Source: Desulfurococcales archaeon (GTDB taxonomy: Archaea > Thermoproteota > Thermoprotei_A > Sulfolobales > AG1). Taken from it: a stretch of DNA of 50,053 bases. Below the pieces are notes generated by a model. The model was not told the origin of the DNA, did no database searches, and saw nothing but the letters and a program-made list of their open reading frames with translations. The stretch spans positions 1 through 50,053 of the forward strand of contig WYEN01000116.1 in NCBI GenBank assembly GCA_009903825.1. The letters are read 5' to 3'. This document shows, piece after piece, positions 40,529-48,216 of the stretch. Positions within the stretch are counted from its first letter, which is position 1. The number at the start of each line of letters is the position of its first letter. The position numbers and the translations under genes were made by a program.

Positions 40529-41350
40529 TTATTCTACTAGATGAGCTACCTCATCAACTTCTTTATCTTCATGAATAATCTTTAGCAAAGCTTTTATCAT
40601 GTTCCCAGGATCTTTATGTTGAAAAATGTTTCTGCCGACAACAGCACCGTTTGCTCCGGCTCTCATGACAGATTTGACGTCTCTAAGAAAATCCACAGGA
40701 TCCTCTCTAGTAGCTCCTCCACTCATGAGAATAGGCACTCCAGCTGCTGTCTCAACAACTCTTCTGAAGCTCTCTTCAGAGCCTGTATAATAGGTTTTTA
40801 TAAGATCAGCTCCGCTCTCAACAGCAGCTCTCACACCATATCTCACAACCTCTGGATCATACATATTTTTTATTGCTGAGCCTCTTGGATAAGCTAGCTG
40901 AAGAGCTGGAAGACCATATCTCTCAGCTGTCAATCTAATACTGAACCATCTATCAAGCATAACATCTTCGTATTCACTACCCCAGTATACTGTGGCTGCA
41001 ACAGCGTCAGCTCCGATTGCCACCGCCTCTCTCACATAGCCGAAAACGCTCTGTAGAAGCCTTTCTTTCTCCGGTCTTAAACTGGTTTTTCCTGTGAGTT
41101 TTATTATCATAGGGATCTTCCCGCCCCATATATCATATGTTAATGATGCTATTCCAAGCGTTGTCATTATGGCGTCAACACCTGAATCAATTGCAATACT
41201 AATGATCTTTCTAGGATCAATTCTGTCCTCAGGAAAATCTTTTGGACCATGTTCAACACCATGATCAAATGCGAATATAAGAGCCTTATCATCTCTAAGA
41301 ATCTTTTTTAATCTAATTCTCTTCCCAATATCGTTATAGACATGTCTCAT
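40529..41350 (-). CDS. fba: Class I fructose-bisphosphate aldolase, archaeal (DhnA) type
   Basis: This 273-residue TIM-barrel enzyme matches the archaeal class I aldolases: [62 protein letters not shown] with the Schiff-base Lys, [18 protein letters not shown] and [14 protein letters not shown] for the phosphate. It should split or form fructose 1,6-bisphosphate. The related 2-amino-3,7-dideoxy-heptulosonate synthase of the same family is an alternative, but the adjacent PfkB kinase favours glycolysis. Confidence 0.88.
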   Translation of the reverse strand: MRHVYNDIGKRIRLKKILRDDKALIFAFDHGVEHGPKDFPEDRIDPRKIISIAIDSGVDAIMTTLGIASLTYDIWGGKIPMIIKLTGKTSLRPEKERLLQSVFGYVREAVAIGADAVAATVYWGSEYEDVMLDRWFSIRLTAERYGLPALQLAYPRGSAIKNMYDPEVVRYGVRAAVESGADLIKTYYTGSEESFRRVVETAAGVPILMSGGATREDPVDFLRDVKSVMRAGANGAVVGRNIFQHKDPGNMIKALLKIIHEDKEVDEVAHLVE

Positions 41351-41425
41351 ATATACACCTCACATATTTTGTTCATTAAATAATTATTGAAAAGCTTAAT
41401 ATGAAAACTTAGAGAGAGATAGAAG

Positions 41426-41947
41426 GTGACAAAAATTATTACAAAGATCTATTATAGAAAGATCAATATTATCAGAGCAAGTTTTATCACAACACTCTAC
41501 GCAGGACTGACAATTCTTCTACAGCCAATAAGCTTCGGACCTGTGCAGGTCAGAATAGCTGATGCTCTCAGCATACTCCCATATTTTCCTCAATACGGGA
41601 TAAACGCTGTGATAGGTCTCACACTAGGGACTTTAATAGCTAACATAGTGTCTCCATACGGTTTTTATGATGTTTTGATAGGCTCAGCCACAAATCTGAT
41701 CTACTCTATAATAGCATTATATATTGGAAGAATGATGTATCCATCGAAGAAAGGATTGATCCTCGTCGCATCTGAGGAGATTATTGTCACAACATTCTTC
41801 ATAGGCTATCTTCTTTTACATATCATATATAATACTCCTGTAGAGGTCTCAGTGCCTGGAGTAGCTTTTGGAAGCATCATATCACAAGGCTTATTAGGGA
41901 TCTCTCTAGGGATCATGATTCTTAGGAGAGAAGGCTTGAGAAAATGA
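41426..41947 (+). CDS. queT: ECF transporter substrate-binding component, QueT family
   Basis: This 173-residue protein has about six membrane helices and the QueT signature: TILLQPISFGPVQVRIADAL, SILPYFPQYGINAVIGLTLG, TLIANIVSPYGFYDVLIGSA. QueT proteins bind a queuosine precursor in bacteria; in archaea the modified base is archaeosine, made from preQ0, so a preQ0-like base is the likely ligand (inference). Start is GTG 41426, inside GGTGAC. It is followed by overlapping ATPase and transmembrane genes, forming a complete ECF importer. Confidence 0.82.
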   Translation: MTKIITKIYYRKINIIRASFITTLYAGLTILLQPISFGPVQVRIADALSILPYFPQYGINAVIGLTLGTLIANIVSPYGFYDVLIGSATNLIYSIIALYIGRMMYPSKKGLILVASEEIIVTTFFIGYLLLHIIYNTPVEVSVPGVAFGSIISQGLLGISLGIMILRREGLRK

Positions 41948-42648
41948 TCATAAAAACAAAAGATCTAAGCGTCTCATTGGGAGGAAGATATGTTCTGAAA
42001 AAGATAAACCTCGAGATTGATAAAGGAGTATATCTTCTCATAGGAAGAAACGGGTCTGGAAAAACAACTCTTTTAAAAACATTGGCAGGATTAATAAGAG
42101 AATACGAGGGATCTATAGAGGTGATGGGGAGAGAGATCAGAGAGATGAAAAGAAGAGAGATCTCAAGTTTGATAGGCTATGTATGGCAGAACCCTTACTA
42201 CGGCTTTATAGAGCCCAGTGTGAGAGAAGAGATCATGCTTATAATAAAGATCCTTAGGAAGAAATATTATGATGAAAAGATCCTTAGGACGTTGGTTTCT
42301 GAAGAGATCTTTAGCAGAGATCCTTTGACACTAAGCGGTGGAGAAGCTAAGAGAGTCTCATTGGCAAGCGTGTTGATAGCTGATCAGCTGATATGGCTTT
42401 TAGATGAGCCTTTCGACTTTCTAGATCTTTGGGGGATAAAAGATCTTTTAAAAATAATTTTTATGAAAAGATACGAGAAGACTATAATCGTCTCCTCAGT
42501 AAATACTTATCTAATAAATCTTCTAAATCCTGATAAAGTGATTTTATTGTCAGATGGAGAAATAAAATTCTTTGGAGAACCAGAATCTTTAGATGAAGAT
42601 CTTTTGGAGACAAATGGAGTGCCTCCTAGAAGAGTGATCTGTAGATGA
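41944..42648 (+). CDS. ecfA: ECF transporter ATPase component
   Basis: This 234-residue ATPase has Walker A GRNGSGKTT, Q-loop GYVWQNPYYGF, signature LSGGEAKRV and Walker B IWLLDEPFDFLD. The switch position, normally TH(D), reads SSV (TIIVSSVNTYL), so the H-loop histidine is absent. There is only one ATPase gene, so it would act as a homodimer with both H-loops lacking His. It overlaps queT by 4 bases (ATGA) and the T component likewise. Confidence 0.85.
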   Translation: MIIKTKDLSVSLGGRYVLKKINLEIDKGVYLLIGRNGSGKTTLLKTLAGLIREYEGSIEVMGREIREMKRREISSLIGYVWQNPYYGFIEPSVREEIMLIIKILRKKYYDEKILRTLVSEEIFSRDPLTLSGGEAKRVSLASVLIADQLIWLLDEPFDFLDLWGIKDLLKIIFMKRYEKTIIVSSVNTYLINLLNPDKVILLSDGEIKFFGEPESLDEDLLETNGVPPRRVICR

Positions 42649-43229
42649 GCTTCGTTTATGAGCTGATCACTTGGCAAAACAAAAATACTTTTCTACATAA
42701 AAAGAATATGTTTATACCAAAGATCATTTATATGATATTTGTAATATTAACGATATTACTCAGAGAGGTCTATCTAGAGATCATCATAATAATTGTCAAT
42801 ATTCTCATGATGACATTGATATTAAGAGCATTAAAAACTGTCGCCACAATAACATTTATATGGGCCACGTTTTTTGCAACGATATCATCAATAGACTTTT
42901 TGTTAGAAACATATGATATAAACGTGTTGTTTAATCTTCTATACAGTTTTTCAACAATGAGTTGTGGAGCTTTATTCTATCTATCGACACCGCCTAGTCA
43001 TCTAAGAGATTTTCTAGGGACAAACATATTAACACTCTCATATTCATTGATAAGAAGTTTTCTAACAGATCTTTTGGAGACGCTTGATTCTTATAAGGCG
43101 AGAGGTCTTGAGACAAGATTCAATGTTTTGAGATATATAGGCTTTTTATATACATCAATAAATATTGTCATGACAAGATCAGAGCTTTTAGAAGACTCTT
43201 TGAAAGCCAGAGGATTCGAGGCCGACTAG
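42645..43229 (+). CDS. ecfT: ECF transporter transmembrane component EcfT
   Basis: This 194-residue protein has four to five membrane helices and the coupling-helix motifs of EcfT: YKARGLET at about residues 149-156 and SLKARGFEAD at the C-terminus (each with the A-R-G triad that touches the ATPases). It is short for the family. It overlaps ecfA by ATGA, and its TAG stop overlaps the stop of the convergent gene. Confidence 0.85.
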   Translation: MSFVYELITWQNKNTFLHKKNMFIPKIIYMIFVILTILLREVYLEIIIIIVNILMMTLILRALKTVATITFIWATFFATISSIDFLLETYDINVLFNLLYSFSTMSCGALFYLSTPPSHLRDFLGTNILTLSYSLIRSFLTDLLETLDSYKARGLETRFNVLRYIGFLYTSINIVMTRSELLEDSLKARGFEAD

Positions 43230-44341
43230 AGGATTCTCCTATTTATTTTCACAAGATCTTTCTTAGGCTGATATCTATATACTCTCTCTTCATAATAATC
43301 TTTATATCTATAAAGCTTCTCCAGAGGCATTATGCCAGGGTCTATCTCACTTCTTTTATCAATTAAAAGCTCTAAAGATGATGCAAAGACTATTGCTGTG
43401 AATCTTGTTGTGGCAGGATCCTCGTGATCACCATACATGACGACAGTCTCTTCATATACTCTCTCATCTCTCGAGACTGCTCTTATGAATAGTATCGCCA
43501 TATCATCAGTCTTTATCTTAAGATTTTTCTCAAATACTGATGCCAAGATTCTTATCATATCAATCTGATTATTATCAATAACAATTTTCTCTCTAGATAA
43601 AAGCCCAAGATCTTTTAAAATTCTCATTTTCTCAAGATGACCTCTCCATCTTAATGTGGCCTCAAACATGTTTCTAGCTTTTATATTTTTGAGAAGAGTT
43701 CTGAGACCATCACTATAAAACCATTGAAAAACTCCTATCCCAGGGATCTCTATCTCACCAATATGTTCCAAAGGATCTTTATATACAATCTTTTGATCAA
43801 ATATCACTCTGGCAGGTCTCAAATACTCCTCCAAAAGATCCTCAGCACTCCAAGTCACTACATAGCCGATCGGAGGAATATTCTCACGAGGGATCCCTCC
43901 GACATATATCTCCAGCCTCTCAATATCTTTGAAAAGATCCTGCGCATAACCTGCCAAAAGATTGCTATAGCCAGGGGCGAAGCCTGCGTCAGGAATATAA
44001 GTTCTTCCACATTTCATAAAGATCTTCTCTAGAACATAAGGATCCTCATATATATACGACACATCTACTATATCAACACATTTCTCAGCAAGTCTCATAA
44101 TAATTTTGAAAGCATCTCTAGATGGCAGAGCTGTCATAAAAAGATCTATGTCGTTCATATGTCTCTCAATGTCTTCAAAAGATCTTGTCTCAACGAACTC
44201 TATATTCTCATATTCTGAGACAAGACTCTTTTTAAAAGGATCTTTCTCAAAAATTTTTATAAAAAGCTCTTTTCTGTTAATAAGGATCTTAAGAGCTCTG
44301 AAGCCTACTCTACCGAGACCTATCAGACCTATTACAGTCAT
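43226..44341 (-). CDS. Saccharopine-dehydrogenase-like oxidoreductase
   Basis: This 371-residue protein has an NAD(P) Rossmann start IGLIGLGRVGFRALKILI and the saccharopine/lysine dehydrogenase core: YIPDAGFAPGYSNLLAGYAQ, IYVGGIPRENIPPIGYVVTW, SAEDLLEEYLRPARVI. The C-terminal domain ends with metal-free GDHEDPATTRFTAIVFASSL. Relatives are lysine 6-dehydrogenase or saccharopine dehydrogenase; archaeal members are also proposed in other amino-acid pathways. It forms a tail-to-tail overlap with ecfT and a short head spacing with the metallophosphoesterase gene. Confidence 0.8.
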   Translation of the reverse strand: MTVIGLIGLGRVGFRALKILINRKELFIKIFEKDPFKKSLVSEYENIEFVETRSFEDIERHMNDIDLFMTALPSRDAFKIIMRLAEKCVDIVDVSYIYEDPYVLEKIFMKCGRTYIPDAGFAPGYSNLLAGYAQDLFKDIERLEIYVGGIPRENIPPIGYVVTWSAEDLLEEYLRPARVIFDQKIVYKDPLEHIGEIEIPGIGVFQWFYSDGLRTLLKNIKARNMFEATLRWRGHLEKMRILKDLGLLSREKIVIDNNQIDMIRILASVFEKNLKIKTDDMAILFIRAVSRDERVYEETVVMYGDHEDPATTRFTAIVFASSLELLIDKRSEIDPGIMPLEKLYRYKDYYEERVYRYQPKKDLVKINRRIL

Positions 44342-44377
44342 GAGACATCTCCTATCTAAAGATCATTTCAAACATTA

Positions 44378-44992
44378 TTATTTAATATCCTCTAGTCTCA
44401 ACAGATCAGCCTTGTTTTCGTCTGGATATATAATTGCCAATCTGCCATTTTTAAGCGGGCCAGGATTAACAACTAATGTTCTGCCTAAAAAATCGATCCC
44501 TGGAGACTCATGAACATGACCATGTAAAAAGATTTTAGGCTGAAATCTCTCGACAAAATCTCTCAGCCTCTGAGAGCCTATGTGTCTTCTATTCCACGCA
44601 ATATCTGTCTTAGTGTTATAAGGTGGATAGTGAGACAACACTATTGTTTTAGAAAAATCGATCCTTAAGATTTTCTCATTAATCTTTCTAAGAGACAGAT
44701 CTAGATCTAATCCTCCCAATCCTATGAATATATAGTCTTTTATCTCACGGATCTCACCATCAATATTATAACCTTTCTCACTATATAATCTGGCGACATA
44801 TTCATCATCCATATTGCCTGGGACAAACAATATCTCTCCCCCGATCTCTTCCACAAGATTCAAAAGATCCTCACCACACTCAACATCTCCATGAACAGCC
44901 AAAAGATCATGTCTCAACCTCTCTTTTAAAGATGCCAGCCTCTTAAGATTCTTCTTGTCACAATGTATATCTCCGATCTGAAGAACAATCAT
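44378..44992 (-). CDS. YfcE/MJ0936-like metallophosphoesterase
   Basis: This 204-residue protein has the five metallophosphoesterase blocks: LQIGDIHCDKKNL, AVHGDVECG, VPGNMDDE (GNHD variant), LSHYPPYNTKTD and FLHGHVHES, ending NPGP. It should be a dinuclear-metal phosphodiesterase of unknown substrate. The next gene on the strand, a saccharopine-dehydrogenase-like enzyme, starts 36 bases downstream. Confidence 0.88.
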   Translation of the reverse strand: MIVLQIGDIHCDKKNLKRLASLKERLRHDLLAVHGDVECGEDLLNLVEEIGGEILFVPGNMDDEYVARLYSEKGYNIDGEIREIKDYIFIGLGGLDLDLSLRKINEKILRIDFSKTIVLSHYPPYNTKTDIAWNRRHIGSQRLRDFVERFQPKIFLHGHVHESPGIDFLGRTLVVNPGPLKNGRLAIIYPDENKADLLRLEDIK

Positions 44993-45183
44993 TTTTATCC
45001 TCTACAGATTTTCATCACAAAAATAATATAATCCTAGGAGGACATCATATAATCTAATGAATAATCTAGGACAGCTTTATATCACATTTATTTTGTATAT
45101 ATCATGAAGCTACCTTCTCTCGTGATAAAAAATGGTTCTTGCGTATTGTTTAAAAATATATTTTTGCTGATATCTATATCTTA

Positions 45184-45897
45184 ATGGATAATGCTATGAT
45201 TGATGTGTTAGCAACTGTTATAACAGTTGTTGCAAGCGTCTCAGCCTCAACAGCTTCTCTAGGTTATTGGCTAGGGAAAAAATTTAGTTATATAGATACT
45301 AAGTTTAGTGAGATTAATAAGAGATTTGAGCTTATTGATAAAAGGTTTGAGCTTATAGACAAGAGATTTGAGGAGATAGACAAAAGATTCCAAGAAATTG
45401 ATAAAAGATTCCAAGAGATAGACAGGAGATTTGAGCTTATGGAGAAGAGATTTGATGAGTTAAGTCAGAGGATCGGGAGACTTGAGAATGCTTTTACACA
45501 GTTTTCAGAGACTCTTATAATGCTCTTAGAGTCTAAAGAGATCTTTACTTCTGGAGAGGCTTTAAGTCTTAGAAAACTTGTGAGAGCAATACTACCTTAT
45601 TCATCCTCTAAATATTATACTAAAGAGGTTTATGAGAGACTTAAACAGCTTCTTGATAAAGATGCTTATGAATATACTCTGGATGATATAGAACAGATGT
45701 ATGAGATTGCTGATCTTATTGAGAAAGAGGGTATAGAGAGTAAGAGAAAAGATCTGATAGAATATTCTCATAAGCTGAGATTTTTCGCATTAGTTGCCAA
45801 AGTAATATTCGTGTATCCAAAGATCCTTGGGAGAACACCTGCACAACCTAAACAGCAACAACAGGCTCAAGAAAAGAAAAAAGAGAGATCGTGTTGA
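45184..45897 (+). CDS. Membrane-anchored coiled-coil protein with heptad tandem repeats
   Basis: This 237-residue protein of unknown function has a membrane segment at residues 5-28 (LATVITVVASVSASTASLGY) followed by seven 7-residue repeats, K-R-F-x-x-I/M-D/E, at residues 46-94. These repeats form an ideal heptad coiled coil. The rest is helical (ILPYSSSKYYTKEVYERLKQ, DDIEQMYEIADLIEKEGIES), then a Q-rich, basic tail ending in Cys. Similar proteins exist in archaea with variable heptad number; the role is not known. A TATA-like stretch TTTAAAAATA lies about 25-30 bases upstream. Confidence 0.75.
   Translation: MDNAMIDVLATVITVVASVSASTASLGYWLGKKFSYIDTKFSEINKRFELIDKRFELIDKRFEEIDKRFQEIDKRFQEIDRRFELMEKRFDELSQRIGRLENAFTQFSETLIMLLESKEIFTSGEALSLRKLVRAILPYSSSKYYTKEVYERLKQLLDKDAYEYTLDDIEQMYEIADLIEKEGIESKRKDLIEYSHKLRFFALVAKVIFVYPKILGRTPAQPKQQQQAQEKKKERSC
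45319..45465 (+). repeat. Seven 21-bp in-frame tandem repeats
   Basis: Seven 21-bp units of the form AARAGATTYNANNWDATWGA code for the heptads KRFELID, KRFELID, KRFEEID, KRFQEID, KRFQEID, RRFELME and KRFDELS. Two adjacent pairs are nearly identical, suggesting recent duplication. Copy number probably varies between strains. Confidence 0.85.
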
Positions 45898-46021
45898 TCT
45901 ATGATTTTTATCTATAGGTTTACTCATTAGGATCTTATCGAGGATCCTTAGATCTATTGTTTCTTTGTTTTGTCTCATACTTAATTATAATTCAATTATA
46001 ATATATTTTACAGGGCCTTTT

Positions 46022-47221
46022 ATGAGAAAGGTCTTAGGAATTGATCCTGGGTCGAGATCTATTGATTTATGTCTATTATGTGATGGAGAAGTATGTGGAG
46101 AGGCTTCTATAGATACCTCAGAGGCTTCTAAAGATCCTTATAAAGTTGTTGATATTGTTGAGAGTATTGGAGGATCAGATCTTGTCGTTCTGCCTTCTGG
46201 ATATGGTGTAGAAATCACTTATCTTGATGAGATCCCTGAGGACGTCTTTATAGACTGGTTTTTCATGTTTATTTTAATATCTGATCAAGAGGAGATCAAG
46301 AGATTGGCTTCTCAAGGTGTTGAAGGAGCCTTCATATATGATGCTATGGCTAAGATTGTTTATGAGTTTAAAAAGAGGAGAGTCAAAGGAGTTTTCATAC
46401 CTGGAGTAATAAATCTGCCGACGATACCTGTCTATAAAAAGATTAACAAGATTGATATGGGCGCTGCAGATAAGCTTGCTGTGACAGTTTTAGGTGTTCA
46501 CGAGCTCTCTGAGAAACATGATGTTGATTATGAAGATGTAAATTATATTCATGTTGAGATGGGCTATGGATATAATGCTGTGATCGCTGTTAGAAATGGT
46601 AGAATTGTTGATGGGGTGGGGGGAAGTCTCATGCCGGGTCCGGCGTTTCTAACCTCAGGATCATTAGATCTAGAGATTGTTCAATTTATCAAAAGATTTG
46701 ATAAATCAGACGTCTTTTCATCAGGATGTTCCTCTATTACAAAGATCTTCTCGTTAGAAGAATGGTTTAGAAAGATCCGTGATAATGATCTTGCGAAAAC
46801 ATGTTTTGAATCTATGATAGACTCTGTTGTTAAGATTGTTTATTCAATGACTTCTGTTGTCAAGGATCCTATGGAGATCCTTGTTTCTGGGAGAGTTGGT
46901 AGAAGAGATGAGGTTTTTAACATATTGAGAGATAGATTAAAAGATGTTGCACCAGTAGATCTTATGAGAGGCTTAGAAGGATCTAAACTTGTTAAAGAGA
47001 CTGCACAAGGTTATGCAGTTGTTGGCGACGGACTCTTAGGAGGAAGATTTGAGAGACTAATTAGACATATGAAGATTAATGAGGCGACAGGTTCTTCATT
47101 AGATTATGTTGTTCTTCCAAGATTTTTATCAACAGATCTTGGGAGAAGATATCTTAGACTTAGAAAATTTCTCAAGTCTCAGGCTTATAACATCAACATG
47201 TTAAAAGGATTATTACTATAA
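46022..47221 (+). CDS. DUF1464 family ASKHA-fold protein
   Basis: This 399-residue protein (from ATG 46022) starts KVLGIDPGSRSIDLCLLCDG, an acetate/sugar-kinase-like phosphate-1 motif, continues with NKIDMGAADKLAVTVLG, YIHVEMGYGYNAVIAVRNGR and ILVSGRVGRRDEVF, matching DUF1464 (annotated predicted butyrate kinase). The start at 46022 fits the TATA box AATTATAATA (45991-46000); a longer frame from 45965 adds 19 residues with no homology. The substrate is unknown. It lies 8 bases before the RFAP synthase gene, so the two form an operon. Confidence 0.78.
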   Translation: MRKVLGIDPGSRSIDLCLLCDGEVCGEASIDTSEASKDPYKVVDIVESIGGSDLVVLPSGYGVEITYLDEIPEDVFIDWFFMFILISDQEEIKRLASQGVEGAFIYDAMAKIVYEFKKRRVKGVFIPGVINLPTIPVYKKINKIDMGAADKLAVTVLGVHELSEKHDVDYEDVNYIHVEMGYGYNAVIAVRNGRIVDGVGGSLMPGPAFLTSGSLDLEIVQFIKRFDKSDVFSSGCSSITKIFSLEEWFRKIRDNDLAKTCFESMIDSVVKIVYSMTSVVKDPMEILVSGRVGRRDEVFNILRDRLKDVAPVDLMRGLEGSKLVKETAQGYAVVGDGLLGGRFERLIRHMKINEATGSSLDYVVLPRFLSTDLGRRYLRLRKFLKSQAYNINMLKGLLL

Positions 47222-47229
47222 AATAATTT

Positions 47230-48216
47230 ATGATATTAATAATTGATGAAGAGGTGTCAGAAAAGACGTCTAGAAAAATAATGATCAAGACGGGCTCGAG
47301 ACTTCATTTCGGCGTAATAAATCCTTTTAACAAAAATATGAGGCTGTATGTCTCAGCCGGCGTCTATGTGGATAAGCCTTCTAATTTTGTTGTGATATCT
47401 GAGTCTTCTGAGAAACTTGTTGTCAGAGGATGCAGATCTGAAGAGGTTCTTGAAAAAATCAGAGCTCTCGAAGAATCTCTAGGAGAAAGATTATATGGAG
47501 AGATTGAGATCAGAGAGTGCGTCCCGAGACATGTTGGACTAGGATCTACTACACAGCTTCTTCTAGCTGTGGCCAGAGGCCTTATAGAGCTTAATAATGT
47601 GAGAAAAGATCTTTTGGAGATCGCGTGGAGACTAGGTCTTGGAAGAATATCTGGCGTAGGGACACATCTATTTATTCACGGAGGCTTTGTGATTGACGCT
47701 GGCAAAAAGGATCCTTATGAGACAAAGATCCCTGGCCTCATGTTTAGAACTGATTTTCCTGATGAATGGATCTTCATAATAGTCATGCCGAGAGGAGAAG
47801 GTCTTGACGAGACTGCTGAGAATAAAGTATTTTCATCAGAATATAAAGTTGATGAGAAGCTTGTGTGGAGAGCATCTCATCTATTGTTCACAGAGATGAC
47901 TCCATCATTATTAGAGAGAGATTTCATAAGATTCTCAGAAGCTTTATACGAGCTTCAAAAGACGGTGGGAGAGATGTTCAGCGTCTTTCAGGGAGGGATC
48001 TACACGAGATATTCATCAGAGGCTGTAGAGATCTTGAGAAGAGAAGGAGTTATAGGAGTTGGACAAAGCTCTTGGGGACCTACGATATATGGTCTCATAG
48101 AATCTTATGATAAAGCCGTCAAGATCATGAGAAGAATAGAGGATAAGATAGATGCAAAGATCTTACTGGCTAAACCTTTAAACAGAGGTGCCGAAATGAC
48201 CCCTCCCCGCCCTTAA
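47230..48216 (+). CDS. Beta-ribofuranosylaminobenzene 5'-phosphate synthase, 3' end altered by transposon
   Basis: This 328-residue GHMP-kinase-fold enzyme joins p-aminobenzoate (or its hydroxy form) to PRPP with loss of CO2, an early step to tetrahydromethanopterin-type cofactors. Features are GSRLHFGVINPFNKN, VPRHVGLGSTTQLLLAVARG, LGLGRISGVGTHLFIHGGFV, IDAG, VIGVGQSSWGPTIYGL and PLNRGAEM. The protein then ends with TPPRP-stop encoded by the right end of the TnpB element (48201-48216), so the native last residues were replaced. Only the extreme C-terminus is affected, and the enzyme is probably active. Confidence 0.85.
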   Translation: MILIIDEEVSEKTSRKIMIKTGSRLHFGVINPFNKNMRLYVSAGVYVDKPSNFVVISESSEKLVVRGCRSEEVLEKIRALEESLGERLYGEIEIRECVPRHVGLGSTTQLLLAVARGLIELNNVRKDLLEIAWRLGLGRISGVGTHLFIHGGFVIDAGKKDPYETKIPGLMFRTDFPDEWIFIIVMPRGEGLDETAENKVFSSEYKVDEKLVWRASHLLFTEMTPSLLERDFIRFSEALYELQKTVGEMFSVFQGGIYTRYSSEAVEILRREGVIGVGQSSWGPTIYGLIESYDKAVKIMRRIEDKIDAKILLAKPLNRGAEMTPPRP

